From NCBI GenBank assembly GCA_018970175.1, contig JAGWWV010000014.1:1-41811 (forward strand): DNA of 41,811 nucleotides, in the 5' to 3' direction. Under the pieces are notes generated by a model that worked only from the letters and a program-made list of their open reading frames with translations, ran no database searches and was not told the origin of the DNA. The first letter of the stretch is position 1. Every line of letters starts with the position of its first letter. Shown here in pieces: positions 8,398 through 17,066 of the stretch. The DNA comes from Acidobacteriota bacterium (GTDB lineage: Bacteria; Actinomycetota; Acidimicrobiia; Acidimicrobiales; Ilumatobacteraceae). The translations under genes were made by a program, and so were the position numbers.

Positions 8398-9035
8398 ACG
8401 ACGTGTCGCACCAGTTCCGCAATTACTACGTTCCCAACGTCACCGAACAGACCAGCCGTGGCGAGAGGGTCTACGACCTCTACAGCCGCCTGCTGAAAGA
8501 GAACATCATCTTCCTCGGCACGCCGATCGACGACACCATCGCCAACCTCATCTGCGCCCAGTTGATCCACCTCGAGAGTGAAAACCCCGACAAGGACATC
8601 AACATCTACATCAACAGCCCGGGCGGCGACATCACCGCGTTGTTCGCCATTTACGACACGATGCAGTTCATCAAGAACGACATTGCGACGATTTGTCTCG
8701 GGCAGGCCGCGTCGGCGGCCGCAGTCCTCCTGGCGGCGGGAACCAAAGGCAAGCGCCTCGCCCTGCCGCACTCCCGTGTCCTTCTCCACCAGCCCTACGG
8801 CCAGGTCGGTTATGCACAGGTCACCGACCTCGAGATCGCGGCCCGCGAAATCCTGAGAATGCGCGACCTTCTCGAGGAAATCCTCTCGAATCACACCGGC
8901 CAGCCCATCGACCGGGTCCATGCCGACACCGACCGCGACTTCGTAATGGAAGCACCTGAGGCACTTGCGTATGGCATCATCGATGATGTCATTTCAAGTC
9001 GCCAGCTGACCGACCGAACCGGGCCGATCCGCTGA
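8394..9035 (+). CDS. clpP: ATP-dependent Clp protease proteolytic subunit
   Basis: ClpP forms the barrel-shaped serine peptidase that degrades substrates fed by ClpX. The 213-residue product keeps the catalytic triad: Ser107 in GQAASAA, His132 in LLHQP and Asp182 in TDRDF. The substrate-binding strand [16 protein letters not shown] is intact. ATG 8394 overlaps the tig stop as ATGA, and clpX follows after 21 bases, so tig-clpP-clpX is one transcription unit. Model actinobacteria carry two adjacent clpP genes; only one is present here, so a partner, if it exists, must be elsewhere. Confidence 0.97.
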   Translation: MNDVSHQFRNYYVPNVTEQTSRGERVYDLYSRLLKENIIFLGTPIDDTIANLICAQLIHLESENPDKDINIYINSPGGDITALFAIYDTMQFIKNDIATICLGQAASAAAVLLAAGTKGKRLALPHSRVLLHQPYGQVGYAQVTDLEIAAREILRMRDLLEEILSNHTGQPIDRVHADTDRDFVMEAPEALAYGIIDDVISSRQLTDRTGPIR

Positions 9036-9056
9036 CACGTTTCAGAGGAGGGCCGC

Positions 9057-10340
9057 GTGGCCAAGTTCGGTGATTCGGGAGAATTGCTGAAGTGCTCGTT
9101 CTGCGGCAAGTCGCAGAAGCAGGTGAAGAAGCTCATCGCCGGCCCCGGCGTGTACATCTGCGACGAGTGCATCGAACTCTGCAACGAGATCATCGAAGAG
9201 GAGTTCGCCGACACCGGCGATGTCCGCTTCGAAGAACTGCCGACCCCGCACGAGATTCGCGCCTTCCTCGACGAATACGTCGTCGGCCAGGAGCAGGCGA
9301 AGAAGGTACTGGCGGTTGCGGTGTTCAACCACTACCGCCGTATTCAGTACCAGCTCAACCAAGGCGCGACACGACGCGACGAGGTCGAACTGCAAAAGAG
9401 CAACATCCTTCTGCTCGGTCCGACGGGCTGTGGCAAGACCCACCTCGCCCAGACCCTCGCGCGCATGCTGAACGTGCCCTTTGCCATCGCCGATGCGACC
9501 GCCCTCACCGAGGCCGGGTACGTGGGTGAAGACGTCGAGAACATCCTCCTCAAACTGCTGCAGGCCGCGGATTTCGACGTGAAGAAGGCTGAGACCGGCA
9601 TCATCTACATCGACGAGATCGACAAGGTCGCAAGAAAGAGCGAGAACCCGTCGATCACCCGTGACGTGTCGGGCGAAGGTGTGCAGCAGGCCCTTCTCAA
9701 GATCCTCGAAGGAACCGTTGCATCCGTTCCCCCACAGGGGGGTCGCAAGCACCCGCACCAGGAATTCATCCAGATCGACACCACGAACGTGCTCTTCATT
9801 TGCGGTGGCGCATTCGCTGGCCTCGACGGCATCATCGAATCGCGCATCGGCCACAAGGGCATTGGGTTCAACGCCTCCGTTCGCTCGAAGGCCGAAAAGG
9901 ACCCCGGTCAGTTGTTCGCCCAGGTTCTGCCCGAAGATCTCCTCAAGTTCGGAATGATTCCCGAATTCGTCGGCCGTCTGCCGATGGTGGGGGCGGTGCA
10001 CAGCCTCGACCGCGACGCACTGATGAACATCCTCACCGAGCCGAAGAACGCGCTCATCAAGCAGTACGCGAAGTTTTTCGAGTTCGAAGACGTCGAACTC
10101 GAGGTCGACCCCGCGGCGCTCGGCTCGATTGCGGACCTCGCTCTCGAACGGGGCACCGGTGCCCGTGGCCTGCGGGCGATTCTCGAAGAGGTGCTTCTCA
10201 ACACGATGTTCGACATCCCCGGCAAGGGAGACGTCGCGAAGGTCGTGGTCACCGAGCAGTCGGTGAAGGACAAGGCCGCGCCGCTCGTCGTGATGCGTGG
10301 AAACTCACGCTCGCCGCGCCAGCGTCGCGCGGCGTCGTAA
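9057..10340 (+). CDS. clpX: ATP-dependent Clp protease ATP-binding subunit ClpX
   Basis: ClpX is the AAA+ unfoldase that recognises substrates and threads them into ClpP. The 427-residue product has the N-terminal C4 zinc-binding domain (CSFC and CDEC, residues about 14-40), Walker [10 protein letters not shown] near residue 121, the pore loop GYVGEDVEN near 154, Walker [11 protein letters not shown] near 181 and a C-terminal small domain ([16 protein letters not shown]). The GTG 9057 start has an AGGAGGG site 6 bases upstream. Length and domain content are normal for the family. Confidence 0.98.
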   Translation: MAKFGDSGELLKCSFCGKSQKQVKKLIAGPGVYICDECIELCNEIIEEEFADTGDVRFEELPTPHEIRAFLDEYVVGQEQAKKVLAVAVFNHYRRIQYQLNQGATRRDEVELQKSNILLLGPTGCGKTHLAQTLARMLNVPFAIADATALTEAGYVGEDVENILLKLLQAADFDVKKAETGIIYIDEIDKVARKSENPSITRDVSGEGVQQALLKILEGTVASVPPQGGRKHPHQEFIQIDTTNVLFICGGAFAGLDGIIESRIGHKGIGFNASVRSKAEKDPGQLFAQVLPEDLLKFGMIPEFVGRLPMVGAVHSLDRDALMNILTEPKNALIKQYAKFFEFEDVELEVDPAALGSIADLALERGTGARGLRAILEEVLLNTMFDIPGKGDVAKVVVTEQSVKDKAAPLVVMRGNSRSPRQRRAAS

Positions 10341-10352
10341 AAGCAGAGTCAC

Positions 10353-11645
10353 GTGAACTACGCCGAGGCGCTGGCGTACCTCGACGACCACGCGAGCTAC
10401 GAACGGATGGGTCGCATCGACGAGCCTTCGTTGCGCAACATCGCGGCCCTCACGTCGATCATGGGTGAGCCGCAGCGCGACTACCGGGTCGTCCACGTCA
10501 CCGGGACGAACGGCAAGGGTTCGACGTCCCAAATCGTCACGAAACTGCTGATGGCCCACGGTCTGCGCGTCGGAACCTACGCCAGTCCCCATCTCGAGCG
10601 GATCAACGAGCGGATTCTGCTCGATGGGGCCCCGGTCGACGACGACACGTTTGCCGAGAACATCGCGGCCGTCGCCGATGCCGAGGGCCTCGCCGGTGTT
10701 CGTCCCTCCTTCTTCGAGATACTCACCGCTGCCGCGTTGCGTTGTTTTTCCGACGCGCCGGTCGACGTCGCAGTGATCGAGGTCGGAATGCTCGGTCGCT
10801 GGGACGCGACCAACGTGGTCGAGTCCGACGTGGCGGTCATCACGAACATCGCGCTCGATCACACTGAATACGCGGGCCCGACGGTGCTCGACATTGCGCG
10901 CGAAAAGGTCGGCATCGTGAAGAACGATTCGATTGCCGTCATCGGCGATGTCACGCCCGAGCTGTCCGAATTCTTCGATGCATCCGCGCCAAACGCTCTG
11001 AGGCGGGGTGAACACTTCGACTGCGTCGACAACCACCTCGCACTCGGTGGTCGCATGATCGAGGTACGCACGACGTTCGACCGGTATGCCGACGTCTTCG
11101 TTCCGCTTCACGGACGGCATCAAGGGGACAACGCGAGCGTGGCGATCGCCGCCGTCGAGGCCTTCTTCGGTCACGGTCTCGACAGGGAAGTTCTCGAGGA
11201 GGGTCTGTCGCTCGTATCGATGCCCGGACGTTTCGAGGTTCTGCACCACCAGCCACTCGTCATCATCGACGGTGCACACAATCCCGCGGGCGCCGACGTG
11301 TGCGCCGAGGTTTTCTTCGCCGACTTCGACCCGGTGGGTTCTCGACGGCTCGTCGTCGGCACGTTGCGCAGTCGTGATCCGCTTGCGCTGCTGTCGGCGC
11401 TTCGTGCCGACGAATTCGATCAGGTGATCTGTTGCACCGCTCCGAGCCCGCGCGGCCTGCCCGCCGAGGCACTGGCAGAGGTCGCCCGCACCATGGGATG
11501 TGACGACGTCGTCGTGCGCGAATCGGTGGGTGAGGCGTGCAACCGAGCGCTCACTGACGCCGGCTCGGACGATGCAATCCTCGTGACGGGTTCGCTTTAT
11601 GTAGTGGGCGAGGCGAGAGGTCACCTTTTGCGGGTCTTGCCGTAG
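10353..11645 (+). CDS. folC: Folylpolyglutamate synthase / dihydrofolate synthase
   Basis: FolC adds glutamate to folates (and, in many bacteria, to dihydropteroate) in the cytoplasm. The 430-residue product has the Mur-ligase-type P-loop VTGTNGKGSTSQ near residues 48-59, the FolC signature SPHLERINERI, and the second-domain motif IIDGAHNPAGA. GTG 10353 lies 12 bases after the clpX stop. In Streptomyces and relatives valS separates clpX from folC; here it does not. The gene's 3' end contains the predicted -10 box of ndk. Confidence 0.95.
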   Translation: MNYAEALAYLDDHASYERMGRIDEPSLRNIAALTSIMGEPQRDYRVVHVTGTNGKGSTSQIVTKLLMAHGLRVGTYASPHLERINERILLDGAPVDDDTFAENIAAVADAEGLAGVRPSFFEILTAAALRCFSDAPVDVAVIEVGMLGRWDATNVVESDVAVITNIALDHTEYAGPTVLDIAREKVGIVKNDSIAVIGDVTPELSEFFDASAPNALRRGEHFDCVDNHLALGGRMIEVRTTFDRYADVFVPLHGRHQGDNASVAIAAVEAFFGHGLDREVLEEGLSLVSMPGRFEVLHHQPLVIIDGAHNPAGADVCAEVFFADFDPVGSRRLVVGTLRSRDPLALLSALRADEFDQVICCTAPSPRGLPAEALAEVARTMGCDDVVVRESVGEACNRALTDAGSDDAILVTGSLYVVGEARGHLLRVLP

Positions 11646-11648
11646 AAT
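11643..11648 (+). promoter_or_regulatory. -10 box of ndk (leaderless)
   Basis: TAGAAT is a strong actinobacterial -10 hexamer and ends 7 bases before the ATG of ndk, overlapping the folC stop codon. There is no ribosome-binding site between the two, so the mRNA probably starts at or next to the ATG. Confidence 0.6.
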
Positions 11649-11655
11649 TCTCGGA

Positions 11656-12066
11656 ATGTCGAATCGAACCCTCGTCCTGCTGAAGCCCGATGCCGTCGAA
11701 CGCGGTCTTGTCGGCAACATCCTGTCCCGTTTCGAGAACAAGGGACTGAAGATCGTCGCTATGGAGCTGCGCAAGCTCGACTCGGCAATCCTTGCTCGTC
11801 ACTACGAAGAGCATCAGGGCAAGGGCTTCTACAACGACCTCGTGGCGTTCATGTCGCGCAACCCGGTCGTTGCGATGGTCGTCGAAGGCCCCGACGACAC
11901 CTGGGAGATCGTCCGCAACATGATGGGCGCCACCAACCCGCGTTCGGCCGCCCCCGGAACCATTCGTGGCGACCTCGGCACGATCTTCACCGAGAACCTC
12001 GTCCACGGCAGTGATTCGGCCGACTCTGCGGCGCGAGAGATCAACATTTTCTTCCCGTCTCTGTAA
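11656..12066 (+). CDS. ndk: Nucleoside diphosphate kinase
   Basis: The enzyme transfers the gamma phosphate between nucleoside di- and triphosphates through a phosphohistidine. The 136-residue product is a standard-length Ndk: TLVLLKPDAVERGLVG at the N-terminus, the central NPVVAMVVEGPD, and the active-site segment NLVHGSDSADSA with catalytic His117. Its own leaderless promoter lies in the end of folC. mreB follows after 38 bases. Confidence 0.98.
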   Translation: MSNRTLVLLKPDAVERGLVGNILSRFENKGLKIVAMELRKLDSAILARHYEEHQGKGFYNDLVAFMSRNPVVAMVVEGPDDTWEIVRNMMGATNPRSAAPGTIRGDLGTIFTENLVHGSDSADSAAREINIFFPSL

Positions 12067-12104
12067 CGTCACCCTTCACAGAGCCGGAACCAGGAGGTCA
12101 CCAG

Positions 12105-13139
12105 TTGGCTGGCGGAAACCCACTCGGACTCGGCCGCGACATCGCGATCGACCTCGGTACCGCGAACACTCTCGTGTACGTGCGAGGACAGGGCGTCGTT
12201 CTGAACGAGCCATCGATCGTCGCCGTCGACATGCGCGACGGCAAACCGGTCGCGGTCGGCTGGGAGGCCAAGCGCATGCTCGGTCGTACGCCGTCACACA
12301 TCACATCGGTTCGACCACTGAAAGACGGTGTCATCGCCGACTTCGAGGTGTGCGAGAAGATGCTCCGCTACTTCATCCAGCAGGTGAACGCCAGCCGATG
12401 GAGCCGTCCCCGTATGGTGATTTGCGTACCGTCGGGAATCACCGGTGTCGAGCAGCGCGCCGTACAGGATGCGGCTGAATACGCCGGTGCCCGCAAGCCC
12501 GTCCACATCATCGAAGAACCGATGGCGGCCGCCATCGGGGCGGGTATCGCCGTCCACGAGCCTGCGGGCAACATGATCGTCGACATCGGAGGCGGTACCA
12601 GCGAAGTGGCGGTCATCTCGCTCGGCGGCATCGTGGTGGCGCAGTCGGTGCGAGTTGCCGGCGACGAGATCACGCAGGCCATCGGCGACTACGTGAAGAA
12701 GGAATTCGGCCTCGACATCGGCGAGAACACGTGCGAGGAAGTCAAGATCCAGATGGGATCCGCTTGGCGCCTCGAAGAAGAGTTCACGGCCGACATCGGC
12801 GGACGTGATTCGTTGTCGGGCCTGCCGCGACGTATCGAACTCACCACGGAACACGTCCGCGAGGCGATCGAAGAACCAATCCAGGCGATCGTCGATGCGA
12901 TCAAGTCGACACTCGACAGAACACCACCGGAACTCGCCGCCGACATCATGGAGAACGGAATCGTCCTCTCCGGGGGTGGCGCGTTGTTGGCGGGTCTCAC
13001 CCAGCGGGTGACCCACGAAACGGGCATGCGCGCCGTCGTTGCACCCGACCCGCTGTATGCCGTCGTGCTCGGTTCGGGTCAGGCGCTCGAGAACATCGAG
13101 GCAATGCGCGGATTGCTCACCCAAACGGGAATCGACTGA
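12105..13139 (+). CDS. mreB: Rod shape-determining actin homologue MreB
   Basis: MreB forms membrane-bound filaments that organise lateral wall synthesis. The 344-residue product has the actin-type phosphate motifs DLGTANTLVYV (residues 11-21) and DIGGGTSEVAVISLGG, and the adenosine motif LSGGGALLAG. The start is TTG 12105, chosen because an AGGAGGT site lies 7 bases upstream and the family N-terminus begins right after it. Its presence with mreC, mreD, pbp2 and rodA implies a rod-shaped or at least laterally elongating cell. Confidence 0.97.
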   Translation: MAGGNPLGLGRDIAIDLGTANTLVYVRGQGVVLNEPSIVAVDMRDGKPVAVGWEAKRMLGRTPSHITSVRPLKDGVIADFEVCEKMLRYFIQQVNASRWSRPRMVICVPSGITGVEQRAVQDAAEYAGARKPVHIIEEPMAAAIGAGIAVHEPAGNMIVDIGGGTSEVAVISLGGIVVAQSVRVAGDEITQAIGDYVKKEFGLDIGENTCEEVKIQMGSAWRLEEEFTADIGGRDSLSGLPRRIELTTEHVREAIEEPIQAIVDAIKSTLDRTPPELAADIMENGIVLSGGGALLAGLTQRVTHETGMRAVVAPDPLYAVVLGSGQALENIEAMRGLLTQTGID

Positions 13140-13155
13140 GGGGTAGTTCCTCTTC

Positions 13156-14346
13156 GTGCAGTCCTTCACACGCCGACGCATGATCGTCGTGCTGCTGCTC
13201 ACGTCGATCCTGTTGGTGACGCTCGATCTGCGGGACAGCGGTTTCGTCGGCGGTGTCCGCGACACCTTCGGCACGATCTTTCGACCGGTCGAGCGCCTGA
13301 CGAACGTGATCACCAAGCCGGTGTCGAATGCGTGGAGGGGCGTCCTCGACTACGGCGAACTTCGAAAAGAGAATCTTGCGCTGAAGGATCTTCTCGTCAA
13401 GCAGGAAGGAACCGCGATTGCAGCTGCCGCCAGCGTTCGCGAGGCGCAGGAACTGTTGGCGCTGAATGGTCTGCCGACGCTGGCGGGTATCGACAGCGTC
13501 ACGGCGCAGATTGTCGGTCAGTCACCGTCGAACTTCTCCCAAACTTTCGAACTGAACCGCGGCAAGTCGAGCGGCATCCGTGTGGGCATGACGGTCACCA
13601 ACGGCGCCGGTCTGGTGGGCAAGATCACCGACGCAACCCTCGAGCGTTCGGTGGTGATGCTGGTGACCGACCCCGAGTACGTGATCGCGGTGAAGGTTGG
13701 CAACTGTCCGACGACGGCCACCACGGTCGCGCCCACAACCGTGCCCGAGACGACGGTCCCACCGACGTCGTTGCCGCCCGAAACCGCACCGATCGATGCG
13801 GCTCCGGGCACGTCGGTTCCGGGGGACGCCGCCTCCACGACCACCACCTCCACGACCACCACCTCCACGACCACCACGGTGCCACCCACGACGACAACCA
13901 CCAGTACCACGACAACCACCAGCACCACCACGACGACCCTGCCGAAGCCCACCACGACGACGATCAAAGGCTTCACGCCCTTCTCGACAACCCTTCCGCC
14001 GCGCCCGGGTGGTTCGGGTTCGCAGATCACCATTCCCGATACCGGGGGATTGGTTCCCCGCGAAACCGGTGGCCTCGAGGGTCGCGGTATCGGGCGAACG
14101 CCGATCATTCGATTCGTTCAGGCATCGGAACGTCTGGGCGCGTTGTGTGAGGGCGTACCCGTTGTGACCGCCGGTGGTTCACAGAGCCTCGCGCCGCCTG
14201 ACCTCGTCGTTGGAACCGTTGCTCGAGTCGTCAATCGCAAGGGGAGCGCGGGGCCGCTCTTGGAAGTCGACCTTGCGGCCAATCTCGAGAGCCTCAACTT
14301 TGTTCGCGTGTTGTTGTATCAACCGGCAACGGAGATACCGCGGTGA
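13156..14346 (+). CDS. mreC: Cell shape-determining protein MreC with large Thr/Pro-rich insert
   Basis: MreC is a membrane-anchored extracytoplasmic protein that links MreB to penicillin-binding protein 2. The 396-residue product has one N-terminal membrane segment (MIVVLLLTSILLVTLDL), a coiled-coil region (residues about 65-100) and the beta-domain starting near 110 (TAQIVGQSPSNFSQTFELNRG). This domain is interrupted at about residue 184: a Thr/Pro/Ser-rich stretch with STTTT units runs to about 273, followed by a Gly-rich linker to about 317, after which the core resumes with GVPVVTAGG and VGTVARVVN. MreC proteins are usually about 280-330 residues, so the insert accounts for the extra length. 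GTG 13156 follows mreB by 16 bases. Confidence 0.94.
   Translation: MQSFTRRRMIVVLLLTSILLVTLDLRDSGFVGGVRDTFGTIFRPVERLTNVITKPVSNAWRGVLDYGELRKENLALKDLLVKQEGTAIAAAASVREAQELLALNGLPTLAGIDSVTAQIVGQSPSNFSQTFELNRGKSSGIRVGMTVTNGAGLVGKITDATLERSVVMLVTDPEYVIAVKVGNCPTTATTVAPTTVPETTVPPTSLPPETAPIDAAPGTSVPGDAASTTTTSTTTTSTTTTVPPTTTTTSTTTTTSTTTTTLPKPTTTTIKGFTPFSTTLPPRPGGSGSQITIPDTGGLVPRETGGLEGRGIGRTPIIRFVQASERLGALCEGVPVVTAGGSQSLAPPDLVVGTVARVVNRKGSAGPLLEVDLAANLESLNFVRVLLYQPATEIPR
13832..13876 (+). repeat. Three perfect 15-bp tandem repeats inside mreC
   Basis: The unit CCTCCACGACCACCA occurs three times without a gap and encodes STTTT each time. Degenerate copies of the same pattern continue to about 13970. The array is in frame, so copy-number change by slippage would lengthen or shorten the MreC insert without a frameshift. 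Confidence 0.9.
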
Positions 14347-14359
14347 ACCGGAGAGCAAA

Positions 14360-14890
14360 GTGAAACGCTTCTTTGCGATCATCGAATCCCCGGTGACGCG
14401 CACGTTTCTTCTTGGTCTCGTGGTCTTGAGCTTTCAAACCACGCTCTTCAACACGTTGCGGCCTTTCGGTGTCGTGCTGCAGGTGATGCTGCTCTTCGCA
14501 TGTGTCAGCGGTGTCGTGGCGGGCAGTGAAACCGGTGCCGTCGCGGGTTTCATGTTCGGGCTGATGTACGACATGGTGCTCACCGCACCGCTCGGGCTGT
14601 CGGCCGTCGTGTTCGGATTCGCCGGCTACATGGCGGGCGGTGTCAATGCATTCGTGCACGAAGCGCGATGGTGGGTGAAAATCGTCGCCGTCGTCTTGTC
14701 GACCGGCGTCGCAGTTTTGTTGTACCCAGCAGCGAGTCTCGTCGTTGGCGTCGACGGTCTTCTCGGTTCGCGAGTGGCGACCGTTGCGCTTGCGTGCTGC
14801 GGTTTCAACGCATTGTTGGCGGTTCCCGCGGCACGCGTTGCCAAGTGGGCACTGGTGAAACCGGTTCGCCAGGCGATCTGGGCAGAATAG
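14360..14890 (+). CDS. mreD: Rod shape-determining protein MreD
   Basis: MreD is a small polytopic membrane protein of the elongasome. The 176-residue product has about five hydrophobic segments, including TFLLGLVVLSFQTTLFNTL at the N-terminus and the family-like GAVAGFMFGLMYDMVLTAPLGLS turn in the middle (given here in two parts of the same loop). GTG 14360 is chosen from position (13 bases after mreC, AAAG upstream) and homology; a GTG at 14343 is followed by a stop after six codons. Sequence conservation in this family is low, so identity rests mainly on topology and its place between mreC and pbp2. Confidence 0.88.
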   Translation: MKRFFAIIESPVTRTFLLGLVVLSFQTTLFNTLRPFGVVLQVMLLFACVSGVVAGSETGAVAGFMFGLMYDMVLTAPLGLSAVVFGFAGYMAGGVNAFVHEARWWVKIVAVVLSTGVAVLLYPAASLVVGVDGLLGSRVATVALACCGFNALLAVPAARVAKWALVKPVRQAIWAE

Positions 14891-14894
14891 GGGA

Positions 14895-17066
14895 ATGCCG
14901 GCGACTACTTCGGGCAAGCGACTGGGCGTGCTCGGTGGACTTGCGATCGTTTTGCTCGGCATCGTGTGCACCCGAACGTGGTTCCTTCAGGTCGTCGACG
15001 CCGAGGGACTCGAGACGCGTGTCGCCGAAGTGCGGTCAAGGACGGTCCAACTGCTGCCCGAGCGGGGTCGGATCTTCGACGTCGATGGTCGCGTCCTTGC
15101 CGACAATGAACGGGTTCTGATCGCCACCATCGACCGTTCGGTCATTCGCAAGGATGCCGAGCGGGTCGAGTTGTTTCTCAGGCTGTCGGGCGCCCTGCAA
15201 ACCCCGGTGACGGAACTCGAACGGCGCTACCAGAGCAAGCTGTACGACCCGTTGCAGCCCTTGCCGTTGAAAGAGGGCATCTCCGAACAGACCGCGCTCT
15301 TTCTCCGCGAGCGATCCGAGGACTACCCCGGCGTCGACATCGAGGAAGGTTGGCGTCGCGAGTACCCCTACGCCCCGATCGGGGCGCACGTCGTCGGGTT
15401 CATGGGCGCCATCCTCGAACGACAGTTGCCGTACTACAAGTCGTTGAAGTACTCGCCGAACGAACGGGTCGGACAGTACGGGGTCGAGCAAACCTACGAG
15501 AGCGTTCTTCGAGGAAAGCCAGGGTACGTGCGCTACGAGGTGAATGCCCTTGGCCAGATCATCAGGGAAATCGAGCGGGTCGAACCCGTGCCCGGCAACG
15601 ACGTCCAGTTGTCGATCGACCTCGACTACCAACAGTTCGTCGAGCAAGCGTTGGAAACGATGTTGAGTCTGCGCCGTCAGGCCGACGCCGGCACGGTGAA
15701 GCTCGAGAACGGCGATCCGGATCCGCAGTATCCGGAAGTCAACTTCTACAAGGCTCCCGCAGGATCGGCAATCCTCTTGAACTACGACACCGGGGAAATC
15801 GTCGCGATGGCGAGTTATCCGAATTTCGACAATCGCTGGTTCAACGCCGGAATCTCGTCAACCAAGTTCAAGAGCCTCTTTCCCGAGACGAAGGATCCCG
15901 ACCAGGCGATCATCGTCAACCGTGCCGTCAGTGGCCGGTACAACTTGGGCTCGACCTTCAAGCCGTTCACCGCGTTTGCTGCACTCGATTCCGGCCAGAT
16001 TCCCGAACCGCTGAAGTACAAGTTCCGCGACGAAGGCACGTACAAACTCGAATCGATTCCGAACGGGCGTTGTCAAGAGGGCGTGAAGTGCGTGTTCAAG
16101 AACGCATTTTGCTCGGCCACGAACACGCCGTGTCGATACGGACCCGTAACGGTCGAAGACGCTCTCGCCGTGTCGAGCGACGCATTTTTCTACAAGATCG
16201 GCGAACAGATTCTCACCCAACGCGGGTACCGGCCCGTTCTCGAAGAGGAAGTTCGCAAGTTCGGGTTCGGCGCGCCGACGGGAATCGATCTTCCCTTCGA
16301 ATACGGCGGGGCTCTTCCCAGCAAGGAACTGAAGCAATCACTGGCCGAAGCGGGTGCGATTCCGAAAGACGAAGGTCGCGCTTATTACGTCGGAGACAAC
16401 GTTCAGTTTGCGATCGGCCAGGGCCTTCTTGCCGCAACGCCGTTGCAACTTGGCATCTCGTATTCCGTGCTCGGAAACAACGGACGCGTGATCACGCCGC
16501 ACGTGGCGAATCGCATTCTCGAGTCTGGAACGCCGGACGGCGACGCGGGGTTCGCCGACTTGTCGAAGGCAACCGTGCTCGACGATCGCACCCGTGGCGA
16601 AGTGGTGCGCACCGTCGAGATGCCACCCGAAGTCCACGACCCGATCGTTCGCGGACTCACCCGTGTCGTCAACGGGCCGGGCGTCGATTGGGACTTTTAC
16701 CACAAGGCAACCGGCGAGTTTCTCTTCAAGAACTATCCGAAGAAGTTGCTGCCGATCGCCGGCAAAACGGGAACCGCGCAGGGATTCAAGAATCTTCCGT
16801 GGAACGACTCGTCGGCATTCGCCGCCTTCAGCCTCGATCCCACGCGGCCGTATACCGCCGTCGCTTACCTGGAGAAGTCCGGTTACGGTTCCCAGGCTGC
16901 AGCGCCGGTCGTCAAGTGCATCTTTTCTGCACTCGCCGGAGTCGTCGAACCGCAGGAAGTCATCCCCAGCAACCCGCTCGACATCAACAGCACCGCGGTC
17001 GCACGTTCGCAACGCCTGGTCAGCCCGCTCTGCCTTTCCGGTTTCGGTGGAGGGGTGCGCGACTGA
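14895..17066 (+). CDS. Penicillin-binding protein 2 (class B transpeptidase of the elongasome)
   Basis: The enzyme cross-links peptidoglycan outside the membrane during elongation. The 723-residue product has one N-terminal membrane helix (LGVLGGLAIVLLGIVC), a PBP dimerisation domain with RGRIFDVDGRVLADNE, and a transpeptidase domain with all three active-site motifs: Ser353-TFK, Ser427-Ser-Asp429 (the SxD form is usual in the PBP2 group) and Lys624-Thr-Gly. The length is slightly above E. coli PBP2 (633). ATG 14895 follows mreD by 4 bases; its stop overlaps the rodA start by one base, consistent with a coupled PBP2-RodA pair. Confidence 0.96.
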   Translation: MPATTSGKRLGVLGGLAIVLLGIVCTRTWFLQVVDAEGLETRVAEVRSRTVQLLPERGRIFDVDGRVLADNERVLIATIDRSVIRKDAERVELFLRLSGALQTPVTELERRYQSKLYDPLQPLPLKEGISEQTALFLRERSEDYPGVDIEEGWRREYPYAPIGAHVVGFMGAILERQLPYYKSLKYSPNERVGQYGVEQTYESVLRGKPGYVRYEVNALGQIIREIERVEPVPGNDVQLSIDLDYQQFVEQALETMLSLRRQADAGTVKLENGDPDPQYPEVNFYKAPAGSAILLNYDTGEIVAMASYPNFDNRWFNAGISSTKFKSLFPETKDPDQAIIVNRAVSGRYNLGSTFKPFTAFAALDSGQIPEPLKYKFRDEGTYKLESIPNGRCQEGVKCVFKNAFCSATNTPCRYGPVTVEDALAVSSDAFFYKIGEQILTQRGYRPVLEEEVRKFGFGAPTGIDLPFEYGGALPSKELKQSLAEAGAIPKDEGRAYYVGDNVQFAIGQGLLAATPLQLGISYSVLGNNGRVITPHVANRILESGTPDGDAGFADLSKATVLDDRTRGEVVRTVEMPPEVHDPIVRGLTRVVNGPGVDWDFYHKATGEFLFKNYPKKLLPIAGKTGTAQGFKNLPWNDSSAFAAFSLDPTRPYTAVAYLEKSGYGSQAAAPVVKCIFSALAGVVEPQEVIPSNPLDINSTAVARSQRLVSPLCLSGFGGGVRD

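Noticed and set aside
13832-13970. CRISPR-like repeat array
   Set aside because: Repeats are contiguous without spacers and encode Thr-rich protein.
13518-14108. Val-rich minus-strand open frame across mreC
   Set aside because: The valine runs are the complement of the Thr codons of the MreC insert; no ribosome-binding site or homology.
15350-17065. Long in-frame extension upstream of rodA
   Set aside because: It lies inside pbp2 in a wrong frame, with Arg-rich shadow composition; RodA homology begins at 17066.
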